Positions 12,253 to 24,300 of a DNA stretch of 64,000 bases are shown here, one piece after another. A program made the position numbers and the translations under genes. Within the stretch, counting starts at the first letter, position 1; the number at the start of each line of letters is the position of its first letter. The notes under the pieces are model-generated. The model saw nothing but the letters and a program-made list of their open reading frames with translations, made no database searches and was not told where the DNA came from. This stretch comes from Lytechinus pictus (taxonomy: Eukaryota > Echinodermata > Echinoidea > Temnopleuroida > Toxopneustidae): positions 35,644,001-35,708,000 of the forward strand of contig NC_087246.1 in assembly GCF_037042905.1 (NCBI RefSeq), written 5' to 3'.

Positions 12253-13399
12253 TAGCTCTGGTATTCCAGCGAATTCCTACTTCCCTGATTATACAATTGA
12301 TGAAAAAAATACGGTAATTTTAGTTTGTCTTGCCCCCCCCCCAAAAAAAAAATGTCCCAGCGCCGCCTCTAACCCAGACGCATACATGGGTGTGAATAGA
12401 TAAAAGATTGTATTTACTACCTTCATTCATGTGAATTAAAATATTCTGGTATTTGATGTAAATACAAATGATTTTAGGAAGGAATATTTTCGTTTACCAT
12501 TTATCATTGTCCTCAATTTGTCTGAGTAAAATCGAAGTTTTCTACAAAATAGATTTGAGTTTTGAGTTTTGCTCGGTCACATACTTCTTCCGGGTCATTT
12601 CTACCCTGAACATAGTTTTTTTCCAAACTCGTTGCGCAACTGTCCGATTTCCGGCTGATCTAAGATTCCGGTCAACCTGACCGGGGATTTTATTCAGGAT
12701 GTTTACCTTAGACAAAAATGACAAAATTCAAGATATTTTTTTCAAAACTAAAAGTCAACGATTTCAAAAGTTATTTATTCATATTTGAATAAAATGTTTT
12801 AGATTGTTTTATGTTTGTTCTGTGTTTGATTCACTTAATTTAAATGACATTTGCATTAAAATCATGTAATAATCTTTGTGTGATTGTACTATCTTTTAAA
12901 ATTTATTGTTTTGATTTCTTTTTACAGCAATTTTGTACATCAAATGCTATGCCCTGGGGAAAATATAGGTTTAAGGTGGTTTGTCTACCTACAGTGTTTT
13001 GCTAGTAGTACACAGAGCCTGATATAAGAGGCAAATTTATTTTTTTCTTATAATGTGCACTTTGTGTGACTATTTCTATTGATGTAATGCGTCAGTATGA
13101 TAAATGTGTTAAATGAGATTAAAGAAATCAATCACATTTTGACCCATTAGTATTTTAATGTATTATTCATTTGTGATAAAAATGGCGTTAGGGAAAGAGA
13201 GATTATATCGAAAGTAACAGTGGTTCTTTTTCATTTTGACGGCGATGTACCATTGAAAACGACGTGACATTATTAAAAAAATGAAGTGCTGATTTATCAC
13301 TTACTAATCGGCACTCCGAAGTGCAGTCATAATACAAGCACCCATGGTGCAAAATTAACGCTTCATTTCTTCTGTGATAATTTCACGTAATTAAAAGAA

Positions 13400-13860
13400 A
13401 TGATAAAAAAAAATAATGAAAAATGTATCAGAAAGAGAAAAGGAATAGAAAGAGAGAAAAGGGATCGGAAAAAGACAGTTTGTTCGATGGTAAAAAAAGG
13501 AATAAAATAAATCACTCCTTTTCGGGCCATCTTGCCCCCGCCCCTATCCTATGAATCTACGACCCTGCCAATGTTCTTTTTTTTTTCGGTTGTAAGGATG
13601 TTGCCAAAAGACTGTACTGAGGGAGAGATCTATACAAGAGATAGAGAGAATGGAGCTTGAGGAAGTGAGACGGAGAGAGATAGAACTGAAGGGTGAAAAC
13701 GAGAGGGGGGGGGGGAGAAAGACGAGAGAGGGAGGGATAGAACGAGAGCGCAAGAAAGTGAAAAAAATGGGAGAAAAGTTGGGAAAGAAATGAGGAGAAG
13801 AGGAAATGGTAGAGAAAGAGAGGGGGAGAGAGAGATGGGGGGGGGGGGTAAGTAACGGGA
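13400..13860 (+). repeat. Purine-rich (GA/AG) low-complexity tract
   Basis: Long AGAGAG, GGGAGA and GAGAAAG runs with several G homopolymers. Open frames on the opposite strand read as Ser/Leu/Pro low complexity and are not genes. Confidence 0.7.
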
Positions 13861-13950
13861 AATCATATCAATATGTCACAGTTTATGATTTCATATTTTT
13901 CGAAGTTGATAGTTTTTCATTCATCCATTTGTTATTTGAAGAGTTAAGTT

Positions 13951-14720
13951 GCAAAAGGAGTTTAGGTCCACTTTTTACCATTCCGAGAAAAACCATGTTT
14001 TTTATTCTCACTTACTGCAATATTCTTATGAGAAACTAAATTGTCATGATGTACTACCCTATCATGTGAACATAAAATTGGGTATAAAATAATCTACCTG
14101 TCTTCAATTTGTTTCAATATATTCTTTTAAATATTATCACTGTGGACCTAATACCTTTTGCAAGTAAACTTAAATGAATCCAATCTATTTTGACTTAAAA
14201 AGTGATTTTTCTTTGCCACTTTTATTCACGTTTTCATGTGAATTTCAATTTTTTTTTTGTTTTCATCAGAACGACTAAAAATTCATAGGTTTTGAGACAG
14301 AAAACAATAAAATTTATGAACAATGAACCTAACCCCGTTTGACAAATGAGCTCTTCAGAATAGTTTGTTTGCAAAAGGCGTTAGGTCCAATCCAAGAAAA
14401 TCATTTTTATATTCTCCCATATTGCAATATTCTTATGCGAAACTAAATTTTCATTATACCATACTATGATAACAAAAAATTGGGTATAAAAGAAATCTAC
14501 CTGTCTTCATATTTCTTAAAATATTCTTTTTCAAAAAAATTATGTGTGGACCTAACCCCTTTTGAAAAAAAGTGATTTTCTTTGCCATCTTAGATCACTT
14601 TTTAATGGGAATTTCAACTTTTCTTTGGTATCATCTTATAGAGCTACTAAAAATCTATACATTGAGACAAAAAAAAAATCAAATTTGATGAAAAATGGAC
14701 ATAACCCCTTTTGCAAGTGT
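13951..14720 (+). repeat. Tandem duplication, two diverged ~420-bp units
   Basis: Unit 1 starts near 13951 (GGAGTTTAGGTCCA) and unit 2 near 14376 (GGCGTTAGGTCCA). In the same order both hold TGCAATATTCTTATG, AATTGGGTATAAAA, ATCTACCTGTCTTCA, TGTGGACCTAA and a run of AAAGTGATTTTCTTTGCCA. The copies differ by many substitutions and small indels. Confidence 0.75.
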
Positions 14721-15207
14721 TCTGAAACAAGATGACGTTCGAATTCTGTGATTGAGCTGTCACTTGATTAAAATACATGGACACAAACTCGATTGTGTTT
14801 CTAACCATTCTAAAAATGCATGCATGTTTCAAGTTTCACCGGAGTGTAATTTGATGAGAAAAATGATAATTTTTTATATTTTGTAATCAAAATTTAGAAA
14901 AAATTAGCACTCGACAGGTACAAATTACCACCAAAGATGGAAATAAGTATGCTTTATACATATTTATTCTTTGTATAAGTCACCTATGTTTTGCTTGTTT
15001 ACAGATCTACCATATAAGACAAGTTGTAATTCAGCCATTGGCCCGAGGGATGTTTCAACGTAACAATACATAAAGACCTTTATTATGCGAACAATTGAGG
15101 TCGCCCCATTAAACAGAGGAAGAGAGAGGGGGAAAGAGGATGATAACAACCCCTTCGGTTTGGTAAGGAAATGGAAGTAGAATGTGATTACTGTAGTATA
15201 TATTTTC

Positions 15208-15819
15208 TTAAAGGACAAGTCCACCCCGACAAAAACTTGATTTGAATAAAAAGAGAAAAATCCAACAAGCATAACACTGCAAATTTCATCAAAATCGGAT
15301 GTAAAATAAGAAAGTTATGACATTTTAAAGTTTCGCTTAATTTCACAAAACAGTTATATGCACATCCTGGTCGGTATGCAAATGAGGAGACTGATGACGT
15401 CATTCACTCACAATTTCTTTTGTATTTTAATATATGAGATGTGAAATATTCTAATTTCCTCCTCATTGTCAAGTGAAACAGTGATTAATTCCTCCCTGAA
15501 CATGTGGAATTAGCATTGTTTATTACTATATGGTTCAGTCAAGTCGGTCCCTATGGTCAAATCTGTAAAAAAATGAAATATTGTATAATTCAAACAATAA
15601 AAAACAAAAGAAATAGTGAGTGATGGACATCATCGCATGACTCATTTGCATGTCTCTGAGTTGTGCATATCACAGTTTTGTGAAAAATAAGCGAAACTTT
15701 AAAATGCCATAACTTTCTTATTTTACACCCGATTTTGATGAAATTTTCGGTGTTATGCTAGTTTGATTTTTCTCTACTTATTCATATCAATATTTAGCTG
15801 GGGTGGACTTGACCTTTAA
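15208..15819. mobile_element. TTAA-flanked long-TIR MITE, ~612 bp
   Basis: Begins TTAAAGGACAAGTCCACCCC and ends GGGGTGGACTTGACCTTTAA, with inverted similarity of roughly 200 bp per arm, including AAGTTATG..TTTAAAGTTTCGCTTA. TTAA at both ends fits piggyBac-like target choice. Sequences of this type are, as far as I recall, common in sea urchin DNA. Fragments recur near 40100-40470 and 44800-44990. Confidence 0.8.
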
Positions 15820-15959
15820 ACATTGATGAGCCTGTCACGGTAGAATTGTTTATTTCGTGCATAGGCGGGGGTTGTACGAAGATTTAGAAGAAAACAACTG
15901 TTATTATTCACGTGAAGTTACATGCGAGTATATAGCTTTACCATGGTTGTAACATAAAT

Positions 15960-18900
15960 ACAATCCCATAAAATGCCATTTGCTCAGAAGATAAAATGGT
16001 TTGTTTAACATGCGATATCATCGAACACTTTATAACAAGATACATGGTCCTGGGAAGCGGGGGCAGTGCTGAACCCCCAAGATTTCCCCGGGGTGCTGCG
16101 TGTGTTATACACCACAAAGGCAGCCCCCCCCCCTGGAAATCAGGTAGGTATATGCTAAAAATAGAAATTTAACCAAATTCACCTTCATTTTGTTGTAAAA
16201 CTTTTTTTATAGCCAAATTTTGTCTGAGCCAAATCACCTTCCTTGTGAAATATCGTCTTTTTTTCGCTTGTCAAAATTTTCTTCCGAACCAACACCCCCT
16301 ATTAACAACAATTTCAACCATGAACCATCAAACTTAAAATATTTCGAAATTGATTTTACCGTATTCCATAAAAACAGTATCTGACGTTGTCCATCAAAAT
16401 GTGTGACCCTCTTTCTTGGCATTGAAGTATGATGTCAAGAATGAAATGTCAAGCGCTGACATCCACGTGCCCCATCCCCTTCGATCAACAGCTCCTGTAC
16501 TGGCTGTATATATACGGTGCGACTGAAGCAGTCAACATTTAGAAATTAGGCAACATTCCGTTACCGCACTTCACACCCTAAATATCTTTAAATGTGAATC
16601 CGTGTACAAATCTAATACAATTTAATTTTAAGCCAACATTCTTAATTTATTTTTTTTACTGACTAAACTTAATAAAAAAAAAATTTAACTGTGAACCCTT
16701 TTTTTTTTTTTTTTTTTTTTTTTGGGGGGGGGGGGGTCAAATTTCTCGGTTAAAACCCCTCCTTGAACAAAAAAACTGGATCCGCTCCTACATACAATAT
16801 CCATCACAACCTGAAGAGAGGATCGGAGTGTTACCAAGTCTATATTTTTCTCAATAAGGTGGGGTTGAGGCTGCAACCAAAATCACCACCTCTCCCCACT
16901 ACTAGGATGTTATCAATGTCCCGAAAATCCATCCATGCGGAATCAACTTCTGATCTCGCCACTCTTCTTCCCTCCCCCTCATATTCTATACTCATAGTAT
17001 TACCTTTTTGGGGTTCCTTGAAATAGTTTGAATTATTCGATGTTAAGTTTTTACCCAAACAGGACTCAACGAACTCAGCAAATTGAATGCGTAATTAGCA
17101 TTGAATGCGTAATTAGCAAAGTTACGCAGGTCCACGGTCAAATCAAACAATAGGGAGCTTTAGTTATCACGATCTTGGCAGGACACATTTCGGAGGGAGA
17201 GGGGGGGGGGTGCATTATTAGAATAGGTCACCAGCCGTGATTACATTTTTACGTTGACCTCCATTATGTACTAATTCCAGAAACAAATTACATCTGACAT
17301 GTGATCATTGGCCATGTGTATGCATACACATACAGAAATAAAGGAAACAAATCTCTTTTTTTTAATTGGAAAATTATGTAGGTCTTCCTAGCTCTTATCT
17401 GAGATTTTCTATTTGTTTTCTTTTATGACCCCCCGAAGAGATTCTACAAATTCACGTGTATTGCGATAAATGTCTTCTCGTCATACCTATAAACTGCATT
17501 TTATTTGGTGATGTGTAATCTACTATTGGGACTTTATTACTTTAATACAAATATTTGCATCTCTAATACAGAAATAAAAACGGATGCTGGGCGATCATGA
17601 TAATATGAATAAGAATAAAGAAAAATCTGAAACATTTCTCTCACGTTCTGCAAGGTGTCGATTCTTGAGCTGAACCGGATACTTTCGCCCCGAGGTACAT
17701 ATATCAATAAACATTATTTTACTAACTGACAGACATTTATTTTGATAAATATCAATTTATATCAAGCTCAGCGATGGAGGAATGCCCTCATGGGCATGTA
17801 TGTCTCCCTTGTGATCAAAACGAAATACAGCCTTAAACAATAAAGCAAAATTGTCTGATCGACACTTCAGAAGAAAAGAATGAAGGAAATATAGAAGAAA
17901 AAAAAAACAATGAGAGAGAGAGGGGGGAGGGGGGATGGGAGGGGTGGAGCACGATAGAGGGATGTCGTCAGTTATCAGCCAGGATCAGAGAACAGGACAA
18001 AACGAGACAATAATTTTTTTCTTCAAATACTTGTCAGTGATAACCGTGTCCTCGTAAAACAAAAAGGTAAACTCAATCACCAAAGGATGTGACATCTTCT
18101 ACTCACTGATTGTAAACGACTCAACTTGGCATGATTAGTTCTTAGGTCGATGTTCAAGTTTAATTGCGCGGCTGGTTCTTGCAATACTCTGAACACATTT
18201 CGTCAGACTAGGCCCATATACTTACAAATAGCGAGCAAGATGTGAAAAGTTTCATTGATATGCGAAAACCTAATTAAGCCTGTTCATCTGATTTAGGAAA
18301 ATCCTAACTCCGTTGTCTTCATAAACAGTTTGAACACGTGCCGAATAGAGGTAAGGATACTTTTCATTGTACATTTTTTCAGTAAATATGTAAGTTTTCG
18401 ACAACTTATCCATAGATTTCGCTTCGCCAGATGTCTGGGCCAAAATACCCGTAAAACCATGTCTGTGCGTTTCTTCTTTCGCTCTTAAAGTTCCCATATT
18501 CCCGATCCAATTTCTAGCTCTAACTTGTCCAACATCATGGCCCTAGAAAGCAGGGGTGCTGAAGCACTCTACAATTTTTTTTTCTGCGGGTGATGTGCAT
18601 TTACTCCTGGAAATCAGGTTGGTCTTTGCTAAAATGATGAAATTTTCCCACGTTAGCCTTCATTTTTAGCGGCAACCTTTTATTTGGTCATTTTTGTGAC
18701 TAAAATCACCTCCACTTTGGAGATTTAAAAAAAAAAAAAAATTATCTTTTTTATTTTTGGCGTGTCATTTTTCATTCAAACTCAGCATGCACCCCTCTTC
18801 AAAAATCATTCCTATGCCCCTGTCTAACATCTAATATATAGTTCCCAATCAAAAGTGCGCGACTATATATTTTGACTGTAAGCGACGAATGCTCCCCAAA

Positions 18901-19375
18901 TCGAACATTCGCAATCCCAAAATATCATTGACCTGCAATCAAAAAATTGATCTTAGGTGCTAATTACGGCATAATGGCATCCAATTTTAGACCAAATGGA
19001 GTAGAAGCACAGTCATATTAATCCCATCATTGCCCATATAGAACTTTCTACTGGAAATTCGGTTTGAATTGATTCAGAGTAAACGGTTTTCGGAGTCTCT
19101 CCTGAACCCTTAGCATACATGGTAGAGGTTAAAATAATGCTTGAAAAAAAACTTGTGAACATTTTCTTTGAGTGATACCATTTTTACCTGTTAGTAATAA
19201 AGATATTATGGCCATTGCTGGTGTAATCATTCCCCTACTTTTAATATCATATTTTTAAAAGCTTAATCATTGTAACTATATTAAGGCGCAATTGAAATAA
19301 ACTCCTCTCTAAAAAAAAATGCTTTACGGGATTGTGATGTAATCACAATAATAGAGATCCTCCCGATCATTGGGT
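15960..19375. other. Gene-free stretch with repeat fragments
   Basis: I see no coding exon. A poly(T)-to-poly(G) tract lies at about 16699-16737. Two related degraded repeats (CCTGGAAATCAGGT... CACCTTCATTTT) lie near 16130-16270 and 18600-18790. An 18-bp word ATTGAATGCGTAATTAGC is doubled near 17084-17119. The rest is plain AT-rich DNA. Confidence 0.45.
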
Positions 19376-19942
19376 ATACGGTGCGATTACACTTCGTAAT
19401 TCCGAAGGTTCGTAATTCCGAAGGTTCGTAATTCCGAAGGTACTTTATTCCGAAGGTTCGTAATTCCGAAACACGTAAATTGCCTATACCTCGATGTTCG
19501 TTAATCCGAAAACGTAAAAAGTTTCGTTAATCCGAACATTTGTGGCGTTATTCCGAAGGTTCGTTATTCCGAAGGTTCGATAATGCGAAAACGAAATATA
19601 AAGGTTCGATGTTCCTAAGGCTCGATAATCCGAAAACGAAATAAGGTACGTTGTTCCGAAGGTTCGTAAATCCGAAAACGAAATAAGGTTCGTTGTTCCG
19701 AAGGTTCGTTAGTCCGAAAACGAAATAAGGTTCGTTAATCATTTCGTTTTCGGACTTACGAACCTTCGGAATTACGAACCTCATTTCGTTTTCGGATTAA
19801 CGAACCTTCGGAATTACGAACCTCACTTCTTTGTCGGACTAACGAACCTTCGGAATTACGAACCTTCGGAAATACGAACCTTCGGAATAACGAACCTTCG
19901 GAATATCCGAACCTTCGGAATTACGAATGTATGCGATACGGT
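19376..19942. mobile_element. Foldback element built of 16-mer TTCGTAATTCCGAAGG repeats
   Basis: The left half holds many copies of TTCGT(A/T)ATTCCGAAGG and of CGAAAACGAAATAAGG; the right half holds their inverse. The core lies at 19383-19935. The ends GCGATTACAC and GTATGCG are loosely inverse. ATACGGT appears at both flanks (19376-19382 and 19936-19942) as a 7-bp target duplication. It has no coding capacity. Confidence 0.75.
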
Positions 19943-21355
19943 CCATGGTGAGGCCAATCATCGGAGAAGGCTCTAACTGGGGGAAAAATAGAAAAAAATC
20001 TTTAGCGTTAGAGATCATGAAATTTTGATTTATGAATCATGCTGAATTTGATCTATGAACCAGCTGTGCAGTCCATCTGGCTCTTCACATCATTTAGGTC
20101 TAACCAATGATTATGGGTTCTATGTTTTTTTTGCATTAGATTTTATACTGGAAGAAAAAAAAAACGAATTATAATCAAAACGTCGTCGTGTATGAATGGA
20201 GATATGCTCCAATTAGGACTGTTCCGTACCCCTCGTTTCCATTACAAGATTTGGTTTTATGCTATCCTAACACATCAAAACAACCCATCTATACACGTAT
20301 AATTATGTTCCGTACAATTGTTGTTCAACCGAGGGAAGTGGTTGGGGTATCAATGTATGGTTGTTGGTACGTGTATCTCATCACTAAAAACGCATTATCT
20401 CTATACCCACCTCCCTGTGTAGATGTGATTCGGAAACAATAAGCTTACACTTGGATCTTTAAATCGGAAAGAAAGGTAGAAAATGGACTGTCGTCGGAAA
20501 CCTAGTTTAGTGATAATCACATCCCAAAACTCATTTTGCTTAAAACTAGAAATTGTTTTATTTGTACATCTGATCGTATTTTTGTGGACATTTCAAAGTC
20601 TTAGGATGTAAAGATTGCATTCAGAGTCATAGACAAAGATCTGAAATTTGTGTGATAGGAAATGGAACACGCGTTCGGGATGCTGTAGGAAGACTGCGAG
20701 CAAAGCGAGCGAGAATCACAAGTTACCTCTGGAAATACTTTTTTATGATGGATCGGAAAAGAAGTAGGCATAAGTACAGTAGGCATAAGTATATACAAGC
20801 ACAGCTTCACAGTGGACCTCTCCATTTCCAGCATGTTATTTTCAGCCACAAGTATTCAATGATCCATATTAAGTTTCACATGTATAATTTAGATGAGTAT
20901 ATATAGTGCGTTACATGTTTCTTTATTACATTTCAATTGTTATAACTGTATTTATGATGGATTTTGTCTACTGTTTTGTTGGAAATGAGAAAAAAATAAA
21001 ACTGAAACTAAGTATAACAGAGTGCAATTATGGTATTTGATATAATAATTTACCCCCCCCCCCCATCCACCAAAAATGTTGGCAGTGATCACCAATGTGC
21101 AACTCTGATTTAAAAAAAGTGTAAACGACTAGTATTTGTTTCCAAAGATGAAGAAAGTATACTAGTCAATACCTAACGAATTAGATTTGTATTGGGAGTA
21201 TACTCTACTGTTGATAAAGAAACCATCAGTACACGGTGATAAATACACTATCTTTAAATTGAAAGGATGATGATAAATTATCGTCTGTTTGAACGAACTC
21301 TTGTACTAATATATTTTTTTATACGATCATTTCAATTCTTTCAAACCATTTGTAG
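19943..21355. other. Region upstream of the SLC43-like gene
   Basis: Intergenic DNA or the first intron of the transporter gene. Exon 2 of that gene appears to start at an acceptor at 21355/21356, so a non-coding first exon should lie upstream, but I could not place it. There are short C runs near 21053. A GAGCAAAGCGAGCGAG word near 20698 resembles the core in the hAT-like elements. Confidence 0.4.
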
Positions 21356-24300
21356 GATTGTCATTGCTGTGATTGATCATGCAAATAAGAAGCGTAGTCG
21401 CCGTCGTCTTCGGGGCCCTGGAGAACCTCATCCACGCTGGCATCATCTTCGGTTGGCCCTCTCTCGTATTCGTCCTCAAGGATATTGGTTACTATGGCAA
21501 CAAATGCCCAGCTGACCCGACCCCAACAGGTGCTCCTACAAGAAACGCTACAAACAGTGGTAATGATTGTTTGTTTCTCTTTGGATGATTTGAAATCATT
21601 TCTGATATGTTCGTTCTTTTCATTCTCGTGTGGGGCTCTCAGCTGCAGTATGGGGCAAACCGCAACGTGCAGAACAAACCAAAAAACAAGAAAAAAAAAA
21701 GGCTCGTTAATTATTTGCTGATAGATTGAACAAACATAGTCTAGTCTACTTATGATAGGATTGAGTTGGTGTTCATATTTGTACAGGAGCTGGTGATTGG
21801 TTTTTTGTGTCTTTGAAGAAGTTCAAAATATTGCCGATTGGTGTCTAGCTCGTATTCTCATCCCGAAATGTCTAATCCATTTTTTTGTCTACAGCCAGCT
21901 CGTCTGATAAAATGTTGGTCAAAAAAGTGTATTTCATAGTTAAACTTTATTTCGTCTAGTATATGCTTGGTAGATTATATGGCTTGATGAACTGTTTTTT
22001 ATCAAAATTTTCATCAGAAAAATATTTTTAAAAAGTAGACTAACTGAACTATAAAAAAAAGTTTGTCAAGACCATGTGCAGTGTTGACGAAAGGGCAATT
22101 AAACCAAATTGGTAGTACACAAAATGGGTTTGGCCCATGCGTGTGATGTCGTCCAACCGCTTGTAGATCAATCCAAAATAATGACCGGAGTTGGTCAAAA
22201 CAATAAGTGAAATCACGGGTGAATAATAATCAAATGAATGGTGATATGGACCCTTATAAAGATATTTGGCTAAAACCTATATCGAGACCGATCATTGCCG
22301 GTATTTTAGCTAATAGAAAATTTGTTAATGACGGGTACTAATGGCTAGCTCTATTAACCGGTCATATTTTTGTGACGAGAATAGTGCAACAAATAAAAAT
22401 GACTCACACACTGTCTTGTTTACAAAACATATGATACACAACATTATTTTGCTCGGGCATTAGAATCACGGGCCGAGATGCTTTTTTCATGCCTCAAACT
22501 ATATACCTAGCTATAACTTTGTCAATATGTGTAAAAAAAAATCATCGTTATCTTTGGTATAGTCCCAAAGCCCTCGGCTATGATTCGGGCGTGTACCTCA
22601 TGAGTTTAAGTACTGTAAATGCCCTTGATTATGTTTATAAATGGTCAACAGACCAATCATGAATTAGACTCAATGAAAAAACATAATCATCATTTTCGGG
22701 GAAATTTACCTCCTTTATTATGATTATTTACTACATAATTATGAAATACCTAATATTTGGGGTTAAGTTTTCATTAATAAGAACGTACGTCCTCGTCAAA
22801 ACCTTTCAGGCCGACTCGACAGTTCGATCACCACCATGCCAATCTCGCCGACGATGACGACGACGTCGTCGACGGATGAAGTGTTTTGTGAGGAGCAGGA
22901 TGCAGCCCTGGTGTTGGTGTATACTGTAGCCACCGTGATGCTCCCGCTTAGTATGTTACCAGCAGGATATCTTCTTCTCATAGTTGGTAGCAGAATATCT
23001 AGGATTGTCTTCAGGTAATGTCAATTTGTTTATTTTAGGTGGAGAGAGTGTGGGTGTGTCGTGAAATCCCAATCAAATATAAATGGCTATAATTTAATAA
23101 CTTATCATTATTATTATTATTATTATCATCATCATTAATGTTATTATTATTATTATTGTTATTATTATTATTATTATTAGTAGTAGTAGTAGTAATAATA
23201 GTAGTAGTAGAAGTAGTGGTAGTAGTAGTAGTAGTAGCAGTAGTAGCAGCAGCAGTAGTAGCAGTAGAAGTAGCAGCAGTAGTAGTAGTAGTAGTAGTAG
23301 TAGCAGAAGTAGTTGTAGTAGAATTAGTAGTAGTAGTAGCAGTAGTAGTAGTAGTAGTAGTAGTAGCAGAAGTAGTAGTAGTAGTAGTAGTAGTATTGTC
23401 TTCATCATCATCAATCATCATCATCATAACTATCCTTTATTATATTATCATTGTTATTCATAGTATCATCGTTCTTTTCAATAATGTTATGTTAATATTA
23501 TTACCATGCTCATTTAAAACATTATCACTATTATTATTAATATCATTATCATTGTTTTAATCGTCATAATAATCATCATTTCCAATTGACATTTGAAAGA
23601 ACACCTTAAACCTTTAAAAATCAATTAATACTTCCCACTTTGCAAGGGGCAGATTGAGCTCCGTCTTACAAAGACTTGTTATCAATCCGATCAACCTCAA
23701 CTATATGAAAATCTACCAATGTCATAATTCTTCATCATAATGATTTTTGCAGTCGTTTCTGTACCTAATTGATAAATCAGCAATTAATTAACATCTTCAT
23801 GTAATTACAGTGATATAAATGAAAACATTATAAATGTATTGGAACGTCGGAATCCGATCGGCAAACAATCTCTAGATATTCCAAATAAGAGATACAAACT
23901 TTGGAATGAATAAAAAAAAGCCTTCCACCAAAACTTTGTTAGTTTTTTTTTATTGTTGGGTTTAGATAAACAATATAAAACCACTCCTTTAACTTCTGGA
24001 AACTGAATGCGGTTGACATTTTCCCCGATCTATAAAACATCGAATACATAAATTCAACAACTGCCACAAAAATGATAAAAATCAATCTCCCTTATATTTC
24101 CTCAAATGGTTTACTTATTTGAATATTTTAATGATGTTTTACTTGGCATGAATAATCAGAGATTTGCACGTAGACTTAAACGCTACATAACGGAATAATA
24201 TACAACGTGAGGTACTGTTCTCTGTAATAGCCAGAACGCGTTTGGCAGCAATGGAAATACAATTGTACATTGTGTATATTATAATAACTCATCTGTTGGT

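Noticed and set aside
23035-23560. Long open frames of poly-Leu, poly-Val, poly-Thr
   Set aside because: They are translations of a triplet microsatellite on both strands inside an intron.
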